Part shown: one piece after another, positions 28,543-37,077 of the stretch
Position numbering within the stretch: the stretch's first letter is position 1
Layout: each line of letters begins with the position of its first letter
DNA from: Actinomycetota bacterium
GTDB taxonomy: Bacteria > Actinomycetota > Actinomycetes > Nanopelagicales > Nanopelagicaceae
DNA length: 49,177 nucleotides
Assembly (NCBI GenBank): GCA_009698675.1
Contig: WLPT01000010.1
Span: 1 to 49,177, forward strand
Direction of reading: 5' to 3'
The notes under the pieces: model-generated
Database searches by the model: none
Seen by the model: the letters and a program-made list of their open reading frames with translations, nothing else
Told to the model about the DNA's origin: nothing
Made by a program: the position numbers and the translations under genes

Positions 28543-29787
28543 GTGATTACAGTGCAATTGCGCCAACTGCGCGTACATAAGGGGTTTTCACACCTGATTA
28601 GTGCGCGATTTATTTCAAATGTCGGCAATGGGCTATCTCCTATTGCCTTGGCCTATGGAACCTTGAGTTTGGCTGGTGCAACTGGGAAAGATTTAAGTTT
28701 CGTAATGTCGGCTCGAATCTTTCCCATGATTGCACTCATGCTTTTTGGCGGAGTAATCGGGGATCGTTTTAAAAGAAACCGCATCGTAGGTGGCACCGAC
28801 ATGCTGGGTAGCATTTTTGTTGCAATCAGCGCCGCCTCTTTTCTCTTTGGTTTTGCATCCGTATGGCTGCTTGTCATCATGGGTTTTCTCTTTGGAGTTC
28901 TAAACGCAATGTGGTGGCCAGCAATGTCTGGCGTGCTTCCGGCAATATTGCCCAAAGACAAGCTTAAAGATGGAAATGCCGTAGTTGGTTTGCTCAGTAA
29001 CTTCGGATATGTCCTCGGAGCATTAATGGGTGGAACGTTAGTCACACTCTTTGGATCAGGTTGGGCATTATTGGTAGATGCACTCTCCTTCTTCATTGCA
29101 GGGGTTCTCGTTTGGCAATTAGATGTGCCAGCGATGGAGCATCGCGAACGCACCTCTGTCTTTACTGAGCTTAAAGATGGATGGTTGGAGTTCAAATCTC
29201 GATCATGGCTCGTTGCAATGGTTATTGCATTTACTGGAATCAACGCCTGCTTTGAAGCGCTGGTCCAAGTGCTAGGGCCGCTTGCTTTTAATGAAAACTC
29301 ACATGGACCACGTGACTGGTCTTTGAATTTAGCTGGCTTAACTCTCGGAATGATTTGTGGCGGAGTAATCGCACTCAAAGTTCATTTAAGTCGCCCTATG
29401 TTTTTTTCAATGATTGTTATCGCACTTTCTGCCGCCTGGGATTTTTCATTAGCGGTGCGCGTGCCACTAGTCTTAACCTTCATATGTGCCTTCCTATCTG
29501 GAATTGCAGTTGAGATGTATATGGTCAACTGGAGCACAACGATGCAAACCAATATTCCTGAGGAGTCTTTCTCGCGCGTGAGTGCCTACGATGCCTTTGG
29601 TTCATACGCCTTAGCGCCACTTGGAATCGTCGTAGCTGGCCCATTAGCGATGTACTACGGGGTGCACACCATCCTTTGGGTTACAGGAGGGGTGACGGTA
29701 GTTTCGGCCCTTTTGGCGCTGTCTGTTAAATCAGTACGAAATTTAAGGTCAATTCAAATTTACCCCATTACTTCAAAATCTCTGTGA
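28543..29787 (+). CDS. MFS transporter, DHA3-like exporter family
   Basis: Twelve-helix major facilitator of 414 residues. The loop after helix 2 reads GGVIGDRFKRNR, a typical MFS motif A. Similarity is to the DHA3/EntS-type group that exports drugs, siderophores or macrolides. The GTG start at 28543 has no Shine-Dalgarno sequence but is preceded, exactly six bases upstream, by TATGCT (28531-28536), so a leaderless mRNA is likely. The substrate is unknown. It is followed by hlyIII after 18 bases. Confidence 0.88.
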   Translation: MITVQLRQLRVHKGFSHLISARFISNVGNGLSPIALAYGTLSLAGATGKDLSFVMSARIFPMIALMLFGGVIGDRFKRNRIVGGTDMLGSIFVAISAASFLFGFASVWLLVIMGFLFGVLNAMWWPAMSGVLPAILPKDKLKDGNAVVGLLSNFGYVLGALMGGTLVTLFGSGWALLVDALSFFIAGVLVWQLDVPAMEHRERTSVFTELKDGWLEFKSRSWLVAMVIAFTGINACFEALVQVLGPLAFNENSHGPRDWSLNLAGLTLGMICGGVIALKVHLSRPMFFSMIVIALSAAWDFSLAVRVPLVLTFICAFLSGIAVEMYMVNWSTTMQTNIPEESFSRVSAYDAFGSYALAPLGIVVAGPLAMYYGVHTILWVTGGVTVVSALLALSVKSVRNLRSIQIYPITSKSL

Positions 29788-29793
29788 TTCCCG

Positions 29794-29805
29794 TAGGCTC
29801 AAGCC
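29794..29805 (+). promoter_or_regulatory. Candidate leaderless -10 box for the HlyIII gene
   Basis: TAGGCT (29794-29799), six bases, then the ATG at 29806. It lies just after the MFS stop codon, so the HlyIII gene may have its own start of transcription. Confidence 0.45.
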
Positions 29806-30450
29806 ATGACTGAGCACCCAATTGTCCCGCCGAAACTGCGGGGTTGGTTTCACTTAGGTGCAACACCGGTAGTAATCATCGCCTCGCTGATCTTATTTAT
29901 TCTCAGCAAAGAACCTTTAAAATTTGCAGTTGCTATTTACTCAGTAACGGCGATTCTTTTATTTAGCGTCTCTGCGATTTATCACCGCGTTCCATGGTCA
30001 CCAGCGAAAAAAAAGATTTGGCGTCGTTTTGATCATGCCAATATCAACTTACTCATCGCCGGTTCATACACGCCATTTGCAGTTGCTTTATTAGAAGGGC
30101 GAACCCGCACGATCCTTTTAACCGTTGTTTGGATTGGCGCCGCTGCTGGAGTTGCGATGCGTGTGTTTTGGTTAGCCGCCCCACGCTGGCTCTATGTTGC
30201 AAATTACTTACTACTGGGTTGGGTCGCTGTTGCCTATACGCCGGCGCTCTACCGTGCAGGTGGACTGTGGGTGCTTTTGCCCATTGTTGTTGGGGGTTTG
30301 TTCTACTCCGTGGGGGCGATATTTTATGCACTCAAGCGCCCTGGCCGCGAAGCCAAATACTTCGGCTTCCATGAGCTTTTCCATATATTTGTGCTGGCGG
30401 CATGGGTTTCACAGTATGTCGCTATCTCGGTAGCGATTTACAGTAAGTGA
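29806..30450 (+). CDS. Hemolysin III / PAQR family membrane protein
   Basis: 214 residues with seven hydrophobic helices. Conserved features of the HlyIII (PAQR, CREST) family are present: SAIYHRVPW with the first metal-site serine and histidine, FDHANINLLIAGSYTP, and the C-terminal FHELFHIFVL histidines. These form a zinc-site hydrolase fold in relatives, possibly a ceramidase-like activity. The role in bacteria is uncertain, and the name hemolysin should not be taken literally. Confidence 0.88.
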   Translation: MTEHPIVPPKLRGWFHLGATPVVIIASLILFILSKEPLKFAVAIYSVTAILLFSVSAIYHRVPWSPAKKKIWRRFDHANINLLIAGSYTPFAVALLEGRTRTILLTVVWIGAAAGVAMRVFWLAAPRWLYVANYLLLGWVAVAYTPALYRAGGLWVLLPIVVGGLFYSVGAIFYALKRPGREAKYFGFHELFHIFVLAAWVSQYVAISVAIYSK

Positions 30451-30496
30451 GGCCTTGCTCTAACCTAAGGCTCTATTTACAAGAACTGCGGGGTGC

Positions 30497-31306
30497 ATGG
30501 TGGCTAAGAAGAGCTCCTTCTTAAACTGGGTCGGTTTCAAAGGTGAAGAACTGAACCAACCCTCCTCTGTTGATCGCATTCGCGAACTTGAATCTCAATT
30601 AGCCGACCTTCGTTCCCGCCGAGATATCAATGGCTTAAGCAAAGAAGAGTTTGAAATCCTTGCAACTGAAACTGCAATGGCAATGATTAAATCGGCCCAA
30701 GCTCGTGAGAGTAAAGCACATGCAACGGCCTCTCGCTTAGTTGCCGAGACAAATCGAATTACTAAAGAAGAGATTGAGGCCGCCGATTCGAAGGCACGTG
30801 CAATCTTAAGTGGCGCTGAAACGCGCGGTCGCAAATATATTCAAAGCGCCGAAGATGCTGCTGGCCAGATGGTCGCCGAAGCCGAGGCTGAAGCCGAGGC
30901 ACTGGTAGATTCCAAGCGACGTGAAGTTGCATCGCTGACAACAGCGGCCCGTCGAGAAGGTGAACGAATTATTAGCGATGCAACCTCTGAAGTGTCTAAC
31001 TACCGGCAGTGGCTTACTGGTGTGATTTCTGAAGCCGAACGTCTATACAAGATTCAAACTCAATCTTTAGATGCCGCACAAAATGCAATCCATCAATCAA
31101 GAGCCCGTCTTGAGTCAGCATTCACCAGACTCGCAGAGTTGCAAAAGAGCGTCATTGAAAACTTGAACTCCGATGACACGATTATCGATACTGGGCCAAT
31201 TAAAGTAACCAGCGAGCGGACTAAGGTCGCAATTTCCGCCCCTAGAAAAACTTCACAGTCTAGAACTAAGAAAGCAGTTGCAAAGAACGCTGCCACACGT
31301 AAGTAG
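30497..31306 (+). CDS. DivIVA-like coiled-coil protein
   Basis: 269 residues, almost all helical and charged, with no membrane segment. After a short N-terminal part the protein has long heptad-rich stretches (about 22-50 and 60-235, including EAEAEAEALVDSKRREV), like the middle of Wag31/DivIVA proteins (ATETAMAMIKSAQ). The classic DivIVA N-terminal lipid-binding motif is not seen. The last 25 residues are basic (SRTKKAVAKNAATRK). It lies 6 bases upstream of an envelope acyltransferase gene, which suggests a role at the growing cell pole or septum. The function is inferred. Confidence 0.65.
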   Translation: MVAKKSSFLNWVGFKGEELNQPSSVDRIRELESQLADLRSRRDINGLSKEEFEILATETAMAMIKSAQARESKAHATASRLVAETNRITKEEIEAADSKARAILSGAETRGRKYIQSAEDAAGQMVAEAEAEAEALVDSKRREVASLTTAARREGERIISDATSEVSNYRQWLTGVISEAERLYKIQTQSLDAAQNAIHQSRARLESAFTRLAELQKSVIENLNSDDTIIDTGPIKVTSERTKVAISAPRKTSQSRTKKAVAKNAATRK

Positions 31307-31312
31307 TTAGTT

Positions 31313-33064
31313 ATGGCAACAGCTCGAGGAATTCGATATATCCCAGCCATCGATGGCTTGCGTGGCGTTGCAGTACTTGCAGTACTCCTTTATCACTTGG
31401 GCTACACATGGATTCCCGGTGGTTTTCTTGGAGTTGATCTCTTCTTCGTAATCTCTGGTTATGTTATAACTCGCCTACTTCTCGACTCTATTGCGCGAAG
31501 TGGTGGATTAGATCTTCGCGCCTTCTATAAGGCTCGTTTTCGACGCCTCTTCCCGCCGCTAATTGCGATGATTATTCCGACCTCTATCTACATCGCAATC
31601 TGGGCGCCGGAGACGATGCGCCGCTTTCTTAGTGACTCACCCTTCGCGCTGCTCGGGGCAATGAATTGGTGGTTGGTATTTCGCCACACAGACTACTTTG
31701 ATGCCATTGCTAGACCTCCACTGCTACAACACACATGGTCTCTCGGTGTGGAAGCGCAGTTTTATTTACTTTGGCCTTTGATTCTGCTTCTTGTGCTGCG
31801 TTATTTTGGGAAGAAGAGAATTCCTGGAGCAGCCCTATTAATTGCAGCAATTTCCGGTGTTGTACTTCTCATCGTTTCCTTTCAAGTAGATGCTTCCAAC
31901 GCCTCACAAATTAGCCATGTTTACTTTGGCACGGATACCCACTCAATCGGACTCTTCTTAGGTGCCGCTCTTGCTGTGAGTTGGATTCCCCAGAATCTAA
32001 AACTAGATGTTGATAAACGCGCGCAGGATTTTATCGATGGAGTTGGCGTTATTGGTTTTCTGGGAATGCTGGCAACTTTTTTATTCATCAACGAGACCGA
32101 TCCAACACTTTATAAGTTGGCTTTCCCGCTTGCAGGAATCTTTGGATGTGCAATCATCACCTCGATCGTCCATCCTGCTTCACGTTTTGCACCAATTCTC
32201 AGCAGCAAAATCGCCGTATGGATTGGTGAGCGCTCATATGCAATCTACTTGTGGCATTGGGTTGTTTTCCAAGTTACAAGACCTAGTGTCGATCTTGAAG
32301 GTTCACGATGGGCACTGGCTGCTCTTCGGATTCTTATTGTCTTTGCTTTGGCCGATATTTCATTACGCTTAATTGAGCTGCCAACTAGAAGCGGGTTAGT
32401 TGAATATTGGTTTAAAGGGATGAAATATCGAACTAAACGTTTGCAATTACATCAAAAATCGATTTTAGCTCTTTCTATATTGACGCTACTTACTTCAATT
32501 TCTCTCCTGAGTGCACATGCCGTTCAAGAGAGTGATCGAGCTATGGCCGCAGTCAAAGCTCAACTCGAACAAGAAGGCCAGAGCAAGGCTCAAAGTAATC
32601 CGACTAGCGCCGTTGACGGCCTTTGGGTCACTGGTGATTCAGTCATTCTTGGAGTTCGATATGAGTTGGACAGGCATGCCCACATTGGGCTCATTAATGC
32701 CCGCGTTGGGCGACAGGCTCCTGAGCTCATCGATGTGATGACTCATGACAAGGTACATATGGCGAATTCAACAGTGATCTTCAATCTAGGCAACAACAAT
32801 AAACTAACTGAGTTGCAAGTGGCAGATATTTTCAATGAGGTGAAGGATCAGCCAAAGATAATCGTTGTCAATACGGCCGTCCCACGGGACTGGCGCGATG
32901 CAAATAATATTTTGATTGCACAGTACGCCAGAAAGTTCGGCGCAAGACTTATAGATTGGGCTGCAATTTCAAATGAACACCCCGAATACTTTGCGCCAGA
33001 TGGAGTTCACTTAGTTGCATTGGGAGTTCAAGCATACGTCGCTGCAATTTCTGCAAATCTTTAA
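31313..33064 (+). CDS. Acyltransferase-3 family membrane protein with C-terminal SGNH domain
   Basis: 583 residues. The N-terminal two-thirds is an OafA/OatA-type acyltransferase with ten or more helices (IDGLRGVAVLAVLLYHLGY holds the catalytic histidine; DLFFVISGYV follows). After a last helix (about 385-403) and a linker comes an extracytoplasmic SGNH hydrolase-like domain with GDSV, GNNN and DGVHL blocks. Proteins of this build acetylate or otherwise acylate peptidoglycan or surface glycans. The target sugar cannot be read from the sequence. Confidence 0.9.
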   Translation: MATARGIRYIPAIDGLRGVAVLAVLLYHLGYTWIPGGFLGVDLFFVISGYVITRLLLDSIARSGGLDLRAFYKARFRRLFPPLIAMIIPTSIYIAIWAPETMRRFLSDSPFALLGAMNWWLVFRHTDYFDAIARPPLLQHTWSLGVEAQFYLLWPLILLLVLRYFGKKRIPGAALLIAAISGVVLLIVSFQVDASNASQISHVYFGTDTHSIGLFLGAALAVSWIPQNLKLDVDKRAQDFIDGVGVIGFLGMLATFLFINETDPTLYKLAFPLAGIFGCAIITSIVHPASRFAPILSSKIAVWIGERSYAIYLWHWVVFQVTRPSVDLEGSRWALAALRILIVFALADISLRLIELPTRSGLVEYWFKGMKYRTKRLQLHQKSILALSILTLLTSISLLSAHAVQESDRAMAAVKAQLEQEGQSKAQSNPTSAVDGLWVTGDSVILGVRYELDRHAHIGLINARVGRQAPELIDVMTHDKVHMANSTVIFNLGNNNKLTELQVADIFNEVKDQPKIIVVNTAVPRDWRDANNILIAQYARKFGARLIDWAAISNEHPEYFAPDGVHLVALGVQAYVAAISANL

Positions 33065-33074
33065 ATTGTGAAAA

Positions 33075-33109
33075 AAATAAACCCCCTCACTTAGTGAGGG
33101 GGTTTATTT
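33075..33109. terminator. Bidirectional Rho-independent terminator
   Basis: A perfect 16-bp stem (33075-33090 with 33094-33109) with a three-base loop, A-rich on the left and T-rich on the right, lies between two convergent genes (stops at 33064 and 33119). Its ATAAACCCCC/GGGGGTTTAT stem works on both strands. Confidence 0.95.
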
Positions 33110-33118
33110 CAACTTCTT

Positions 33119-33925
33119 TTACTTAAACTCTCCGGGGATTCCAAAAGGCTTTGCATACGATGCCATTTGCCCATCGGAATAAACCGAAGTTATGCGGAAC
33201 TGTGTCCATCCGACTGCTGAGTTCAACGTAACATTCTGTGTTAACTGATCTGCTGGAACGCTAGCGATTGTTGTCCAATCCCCGACTCCATTTGCACGGA
33301 TTTCAACGTTGTATCCAGTCAAGCCATCGATGGCCATCGGTGCTAACCAACGAAGCTTCAATCCATCGGTGCTTTTGAGTGCAACAAATTTTGATGGTGC
33401 TTCAACGGCAGATACTGCAGGAGCCGATGCCGATTCACTTGGTGTGGCCGATGCCGAGATAGATGGTGTGGCCGATGCCGAGATAGATGGAGCAGGAGCT
33501 GCTGCATCATCACCATTTGAACCAGATTTTGACCAAACGATCGCAGCCAGAATGACGATACCTGCAACTACGAGAACTACTACACGGCTTGAAGTGCCCT
33601 GCTTAGGTTTGGCTGTTGGCTTTGGTGCAGAGTTCGAAGCTGGGGCTACTGGAGTTGCCGCTACTGGAGTTGCAAAGACATTGACTCTAGGAGTTACCGA
33701 ACGTACTGATGCCTTCTTAACTACACGCTTTACAGCTGCCTTCTTGGCAACCTTTTTCTTTGGCGCAGCTTTTTTGGCTACAGCTTTCTTGGTCGCGCTC
33801 TTTTTAACTACGCGCTTTGCAGCTGCCTTCTTTGCAACACTCTTTTTCGCAACCTTTTTGACGGTTCGTTTGGCTGGTGCCTTCTTGGCAACCTTCTTAG
33901 CTGGGCTCTTCTTTTTTACGGCCAC
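33119..33925 (-). CDS. Membrane-anchored protein with histone-H1-like tail and FnIII-like domain
   Basis: 268 residues from a GTG at 33925 with ribosome binding site AAGGAG. Layout: residues 1-85 are Lys/Ala/Val-rich with repeated PAKK, VAKK and VKK units, as in the C-terminal tails of histone H1 and mycobacterial HupB; then a Pro/Ala linker; one transmembrane helix (SRVVVLVVAGIVILAAIVW, about 116-134); an Ser/Ala/Pro-rich linker with an 8-residue repeat; and a C-terminal fibronectin-III-like domain (LKLRWLAPMAIDGLTGYNVEIRANG). The predicted topology puts the basic tail in the cytoplasm and the FnIII domain outside. No name or function is known to me. Confidence 0.8.
   Translation of the reverse strand: MAVKKKSPAKKVAKKAPAKRTVKKVAKKSVAKKAAAKRVVKKSATKKAVAKKAAPKKKVAKKAAVKRVVKKASVRSVTPRVNVFATPVAATPVAPASNSAPKPTAKPKQGTSSRVVVLVVAGIVILAAIVWSKSGSNGDDAAAPAPSISASATPSISASATPSESASAPAVSAVEAPSKFVALKSTDGLKLRWLAPMAIDGLTGYNVEIRANGVGDWTTIASVPADQLTQNVTLNSAVGWTQFRITSVYSDGQMASYAKPFGIPGEFK
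33441..33488 (-). repeat. 24-bp in-frame tandem duplication
   Basis: Two exact 24-bp copies (33441-33464 and 33465-33488) inside the gene of the histone-like membrane protein. They encode two SISASATP units of the external linker. Length variation between strains would not break the frame. Confidence 0.85.
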
Positions 33926-33980
33926 GATTACTCCTTGGATAGCGGTGCGCACGCAAATAACGCGCGTCGATAGGACAAGG

Positions 33981-34598
33981 CTACCTCAGCCCCCCAAGCA
34001 TTTCTATTACATGTGGCGCAATTGCTCGGAGTGATTTTCCACGATGACTTATCGCATCCTTTTCTTCGGCGCTCAACTGCGCCGACGAAATCGACATTCC
34101 AAAGGGTGCAAAAATAGGATCATAGCCAAAGCCCCCTGCGCCAACGCTGGTATGGAGAATGCTTCCAAAAAAGAGGCCCTCTGAAAGCTCTTCGCGGCCA
34201 TCTGGCATGACAAGGGCTGCAGCGCAGAGAAAGTGAGCTCCTCGCTTCTCATCGGGTACTGCTTTTAATTCATCCAAAAGCTTCTCTATATTTGCTTGGT
34301 CATTGCCATGCTCGCCCGCCCAACGTGCGGAGAAAATTCCAGGGGCGCCATTGAGTGCATCAACGCATAACCCAGAGTCATCAGAAATCGAAGGCAAGCC
34401 CGTCATCGCGGCCGTATATCTAGCCTTAAGCAAAGCATTTTCTGCAAAGCTCGTTCCAGTCTCTTCAACATCGACCAACTCTGGAAATTGATCAAGACCG
34501 ACTAGTTCAACTGTACTCTCGGAGATTGAATTGAGAATTCTACGAAACTCGACAATCTTTCCGAGATTGCGTGTTGCGATGACAAGTTTATTCGACAC
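33981..34598 (-). CDS. rdgB: Non-canonical purine NTP pyrophosphatase
   Basis: RdgB/HAM1 house-cleaning enzyme (205 residues) that hydrolyses dITP and XTP to keep them out of DNA. N-terminal VIATRNLGKIVEF and the catalytic DDSGLCVDALNGAPGIFSARWAG are clear. The start is a GTG at 34598. It is the last gene of the murI-rph-rdgB set, a common actinobacterial order. Confidence 0.93.
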   Translation of the reverse strand: MSNKLVIATRNLGKIVEFRRILNSISESTVELVGLDQFPELVDVEETGTSFAENALLKARYTAAMTGLPSISDDSGLCVDALNGAPGIFSARWAGEHGNDQANIEKLLDELKAVPDEKRGAHFLCAAALVMPDGREELSEGLFFGSILHTSVGAGGFGYDPIFAPFGMSISSAQLSAEEKDAISHRGKSLRAIAPHVIEMLGGLR

Positions 34599-34636
34599 CG
34601 TTGTTAATACCTCATCTGCAAAAAGTACAAGAGTAT

Positions 34637-35362
34637 TTACTTAGAAAGTACGGCTCGTTGAAGTTTATTCAACTCATTACAACCATTGACCGCTAGATCT
34701 AACAATTGATTTAGCAACTCTCGATCAAAAGGCTCGCCCTCTGCAGTTCCTTGTACCTCAATAAATCGACCATCCCCAGCGACAACTACGTTCATATCTG
34801 TACCAGCTCGGACATCTTCCTCATAACAAAGGTCTAGCATCGCAACACCATCGATAATTCCGACACTCACCGCTGCAACGAAATCATTCAGGGGCTTGGC
34901 CGAGGCTTTGATGTGACCTTCACGCTTTGCCCACGCAATTGCATCTGCAAGTGCAACATAAGCACCGGTGATCGCGGCAGTACGTGTACCGCCATCGGCT
35001 TGAAGCACATCGCAATCTATGACAATAGTATTTTCGCCCAACTCTTGTGTATTCACAATTGCGCGAAGTGAACGCCCAACTAAACGTGAAATCTCTTGTG
35101 TGCGCCCACCCAATTTTCCTTTCACGCTCTCTCGATCAGAGCGTGTATGAGTTGCTCGTGGCAACATTGCATACTCAGATGTCACCCAACCTGTTCCGGA
35201 ATCCTTTAACCACCGTGGCACACCTGGAGAAAATGATGCTACACATAGAACGCGAGTCTTGCCGAACTCGACTAAGACCGAACCTTCGGCATGGTCTAAC
35301 CAACCGCGTGTAAATTTTATTTCACGAAGAGAGTTAACTTCTCGTCCATCATTGCGTGCCAT
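34637..35362 (-). CDS. rph: Ribonuclease PH
   Basis: Phosphorolytic 3'-5' exonuclease that trims tRNA 3' ends. The 241-residue protein has the RNase PH core ([14 protein letters not shown], then [21 protein letters not shown]). A GGAG ribosome binding site precedes the ATG at 35362. It sits between murI and rdgB. Confidence 0.95.
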   Translation of the reverse strand: MARNDGREVNSLREIKFTRGWLDHAEGSVLVEFGKTRVLCVASFSPGVPRWLKDSGTGWVTSEYAMLPRATHTRSDRESVKGKLGGRTQEISRLVGRSLRAIVNTQELGENTIVIDCDVLQADGGTRTAAITGAYVALADAIAWAKREGHIKASAKPLNDFVAAVSVGIIDGVAMLDLCYEEDVRAGTDMNVVVAGDGRFIEVQGTAEGEPFDRELLNQLLDLAVNGCNELNKLQRAVLSK

Positions 35363-35378
35363 CTATTGCTCCTATTGC

Positions 35379-36176
35379 CTAGAGTTCTTGGTGTTCTACT
35401 CGAGTTACTTCTGGACCTAGAAAACGTCGAGCTAAGCTTTCGAAAGCTTTGGCATCGCCAGTTGCTAAGAATCTATGTGTTGGTGATCCGCTATTTTGAT
35501 TACGCAAGAGATCTTTTTCTACTAATAAGCGATAGAGATCTTTAGCAGTCTCTTCAGCACTGGAGACCAGCGTTACGCCCTCGCCCATTACGTAAGAAAT
35601 AACACCAGTTAGCAATGGATAATGCGTACATCCCAAAACCAAAGTATCAATCTTTGCCTCAATTAGTGGAGCTAAGTAATCTCTAGCGACATCTGTAATC
35701 TCTTGCCCTGAAGTTTGGCCACGCTCAACAAACTCTACGAAGAGAGGGCATGCAATTGACGTTATCTCTAACTGCGGGGCGACGGCAAATGCATCTAAAT
35801 ACGATGCCGAATCTATTGTCGCACGCGTTCCAATGACACCGATACGACCGCTTCGTGTAGCTGCAACTGCCCGGCGCGCAGCAGGTTGGATTACTTCAAT
35901 GACTGGAACTGAATAGCGCTCACGTGCATCACGTAACATTGCAGAGCTTGCAGTGTTGCATGCAATGACAATTGCTTTTACACCTTGCTCAATAAGGAAA
36001 TCTAAACTCTCTAACGCAAACTCACGGACTTGAGCTAATGGGCGGGGGCCATAAGGACCGCGCGCTGTGTCCCCGATGTATAAAGTCGACTCATTTGGTA
36101 ACTGATCCAAGATAGATCTGGCAACTGTAAGACCGCCGACTCCAGAATCAAAGATTCCAATTGGCGCATCGCTCAT
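35379..36176 (-). CDS. murI: Glutamate racemase
   Basis: Makes D-glutamate for peptidoglycan. The 265-residue enzyme has both catalytic cysteine regions, [10 protein letters not shown] and GCTHYPLL, and the N-terminal [16 protein letters not shown] hexamer lies seven bases before the ATG (36189-36184), so its mRNA may be leaderless and start here. The murI-rph-rdgB order supports one transcript. Confidence 0.95.
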   Translation of the reverse strand: MSDAPIGIFDSGVGGLTVARSILDQLPNESTLYIGDTARGPYGPRPLAQVREFALESLDFLIEQGVKAIVIACNTASSAMLRDARERYSVPVIEVIQPAARRAVAATRSGRIGVIGTRATIDSASYLDAFAVAPQLEITSIACPLFVEFVERGQTSGQEITDVARDYLAPLIEAKIDTLVLGCTHYPLLTGVISYVMGEGVTLVSSAEETAKDLYRLLVEKDLLRNQNSGSPTHRFLATGDAKAFESLARRFLGPEVTRVEHQEL

Positions 36177-36206
36177 AACGTAAATACTACCGTGCGTATT
36201 AAAGAG

Positions 36207-36782
36207 TTAGAGTGCATCATCCATTAAGGCTTGAATTAGACTCTCTTGCAACCACCCCAACCAGCTATAAACTGCATAGACCCCACGCATTGGATCATCG
36301 GGAGCCAAGATTTCTAGCTCTTCATGCGAGTTGACTTGAACTTTTAATCTAACGCCTAAAGCCAAGCGAATATCGTTCATCGCACCCAGCCATGCATTTG
36401 CGCTCTCGTGATCGACTTCAATCTGTCCATCTGGAGAACTCTTTAAATCCATCCGCATCGACATTGCGTGTGCCGATTTTTTAGCACGAAGCGTCAATTC
36501 GGTATATCGACGAAACTCTGAGGCATCAACTTGGTCTGCATAGGCATTTGGTAATAACCGCAACAGGACTTCATCATCGGGGGGCGAATCATGGCTTGTA
36601 ATCCCCACCATCGCAGCTAAAGGATCGTCACTGTTGTTGTCACTACGCTCGCCCAAAAGCTCAATGATTTGCTCTACTAAGTTGATCAGAACCTCTTTTT
36701 CTGACTCTGAAAACTCAACAACGTAATCATTATTTCCATGGCGAGTGAAGCCTGAGGGTTGTGAATCACTTCCATTGCTCAT
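36207..36782 (-). CDS. DUF2017 family protein
   Basis: 191 residues, acidic, mainly helical. It matches in place and character the DUF2017 protein that follows clpS in actinobacteria. I set the start at the ATG at 36782 because it overlaps the clpS stop as ATGA; an upstream in-frame start would lie inside clpS. The function is unknown; the fixed pairing with ClpS suggests a link to Clp proteolysis. Confidence 0.8.
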   Translation of the reverse strand: MSNGSDSQPSGFTRHGNNDYVVEFSESEKEVLINLVEQIIELLGERSDNNSDDPLAAMVGITSHDSPPDDEVLLRLLPNAYADQVDASEFRRYTELTLRAKKSAHAMSMRMDLKSSPDGQIEVDHESANAWLGAMNDIRLALGVRLKVQVNSHEELEILAPDDPMRGVYAVYSWLGWLQESLIQALMDDAL

Positions 36783-37075
36783 AAAGCTTGGTCTCCCCTC
36801 TGCAGAGTTGCCCAAAGTCCGTACTCATGCAACCTAGCTACATCATGCTCCATCTCTTCGCGACTTCCAGTTGAAACGACCGCCTTTGCCTCGGTATGAA
36901 CTTTCATCATTAACTCGTGAGCTTTTTCCTTCGAGTAGCCGAAGAGCTCCATTAATACATAGGTAACGTATGACATTAAATTAACTGGATCGTCCCACAC
37001 GATTGTGACCCATGGTTTGTCGCTACTAAATATCTCTTTTATCGCTTCCTCTATTTTCTCATCGAGCTTTACCAT
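36779..37075 (-). CDS. clpS: ATP-dependent Clp protease adaptor ClpS
   Basis: 98-residue adaptor that hands N-degron substrates to ClpC/ClpA-ClpP. The core [20 protein letters not shown] has the binding-pocket residues of the family (N-hydrophobic-MSYVTYV), and [17 protein letters not shown] is conserved. It is coupled to DUF2017 by a four-base overlap. Its start lies 2 bases after the stop of a secreted GH18 gene, an unexpected partner. Confidence 0.93.
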   Translation of the reverse strand: MVKLDEKIEEAIKEIFSSDKPWVTIVWDDPVNLMSYVTYVLMELFGYSKEKAHELMMKVHTEAKAVVSTGSREEMEHDVARLHEYGLWATLQRGDQAL

Positions 37076-37077
37076 TA

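Noticed and set aside
28653..29378. A 241-codon open frame on the minus strand inside the MFS gene
   Set aside because: It is antisense to a gene with clear membrane-protein character, has no ribosome binding site or family features, and its composition is the mirror image of the MFS codons.
33309..34034. A 241-codon plus-strand frame rich in Ala, Phe and Leu
   Set aside because: It is the complement of the Lys/Ala-rich repeats of the histone-like gene; the sense frame has a ribosome binding site and a sensible domain order.
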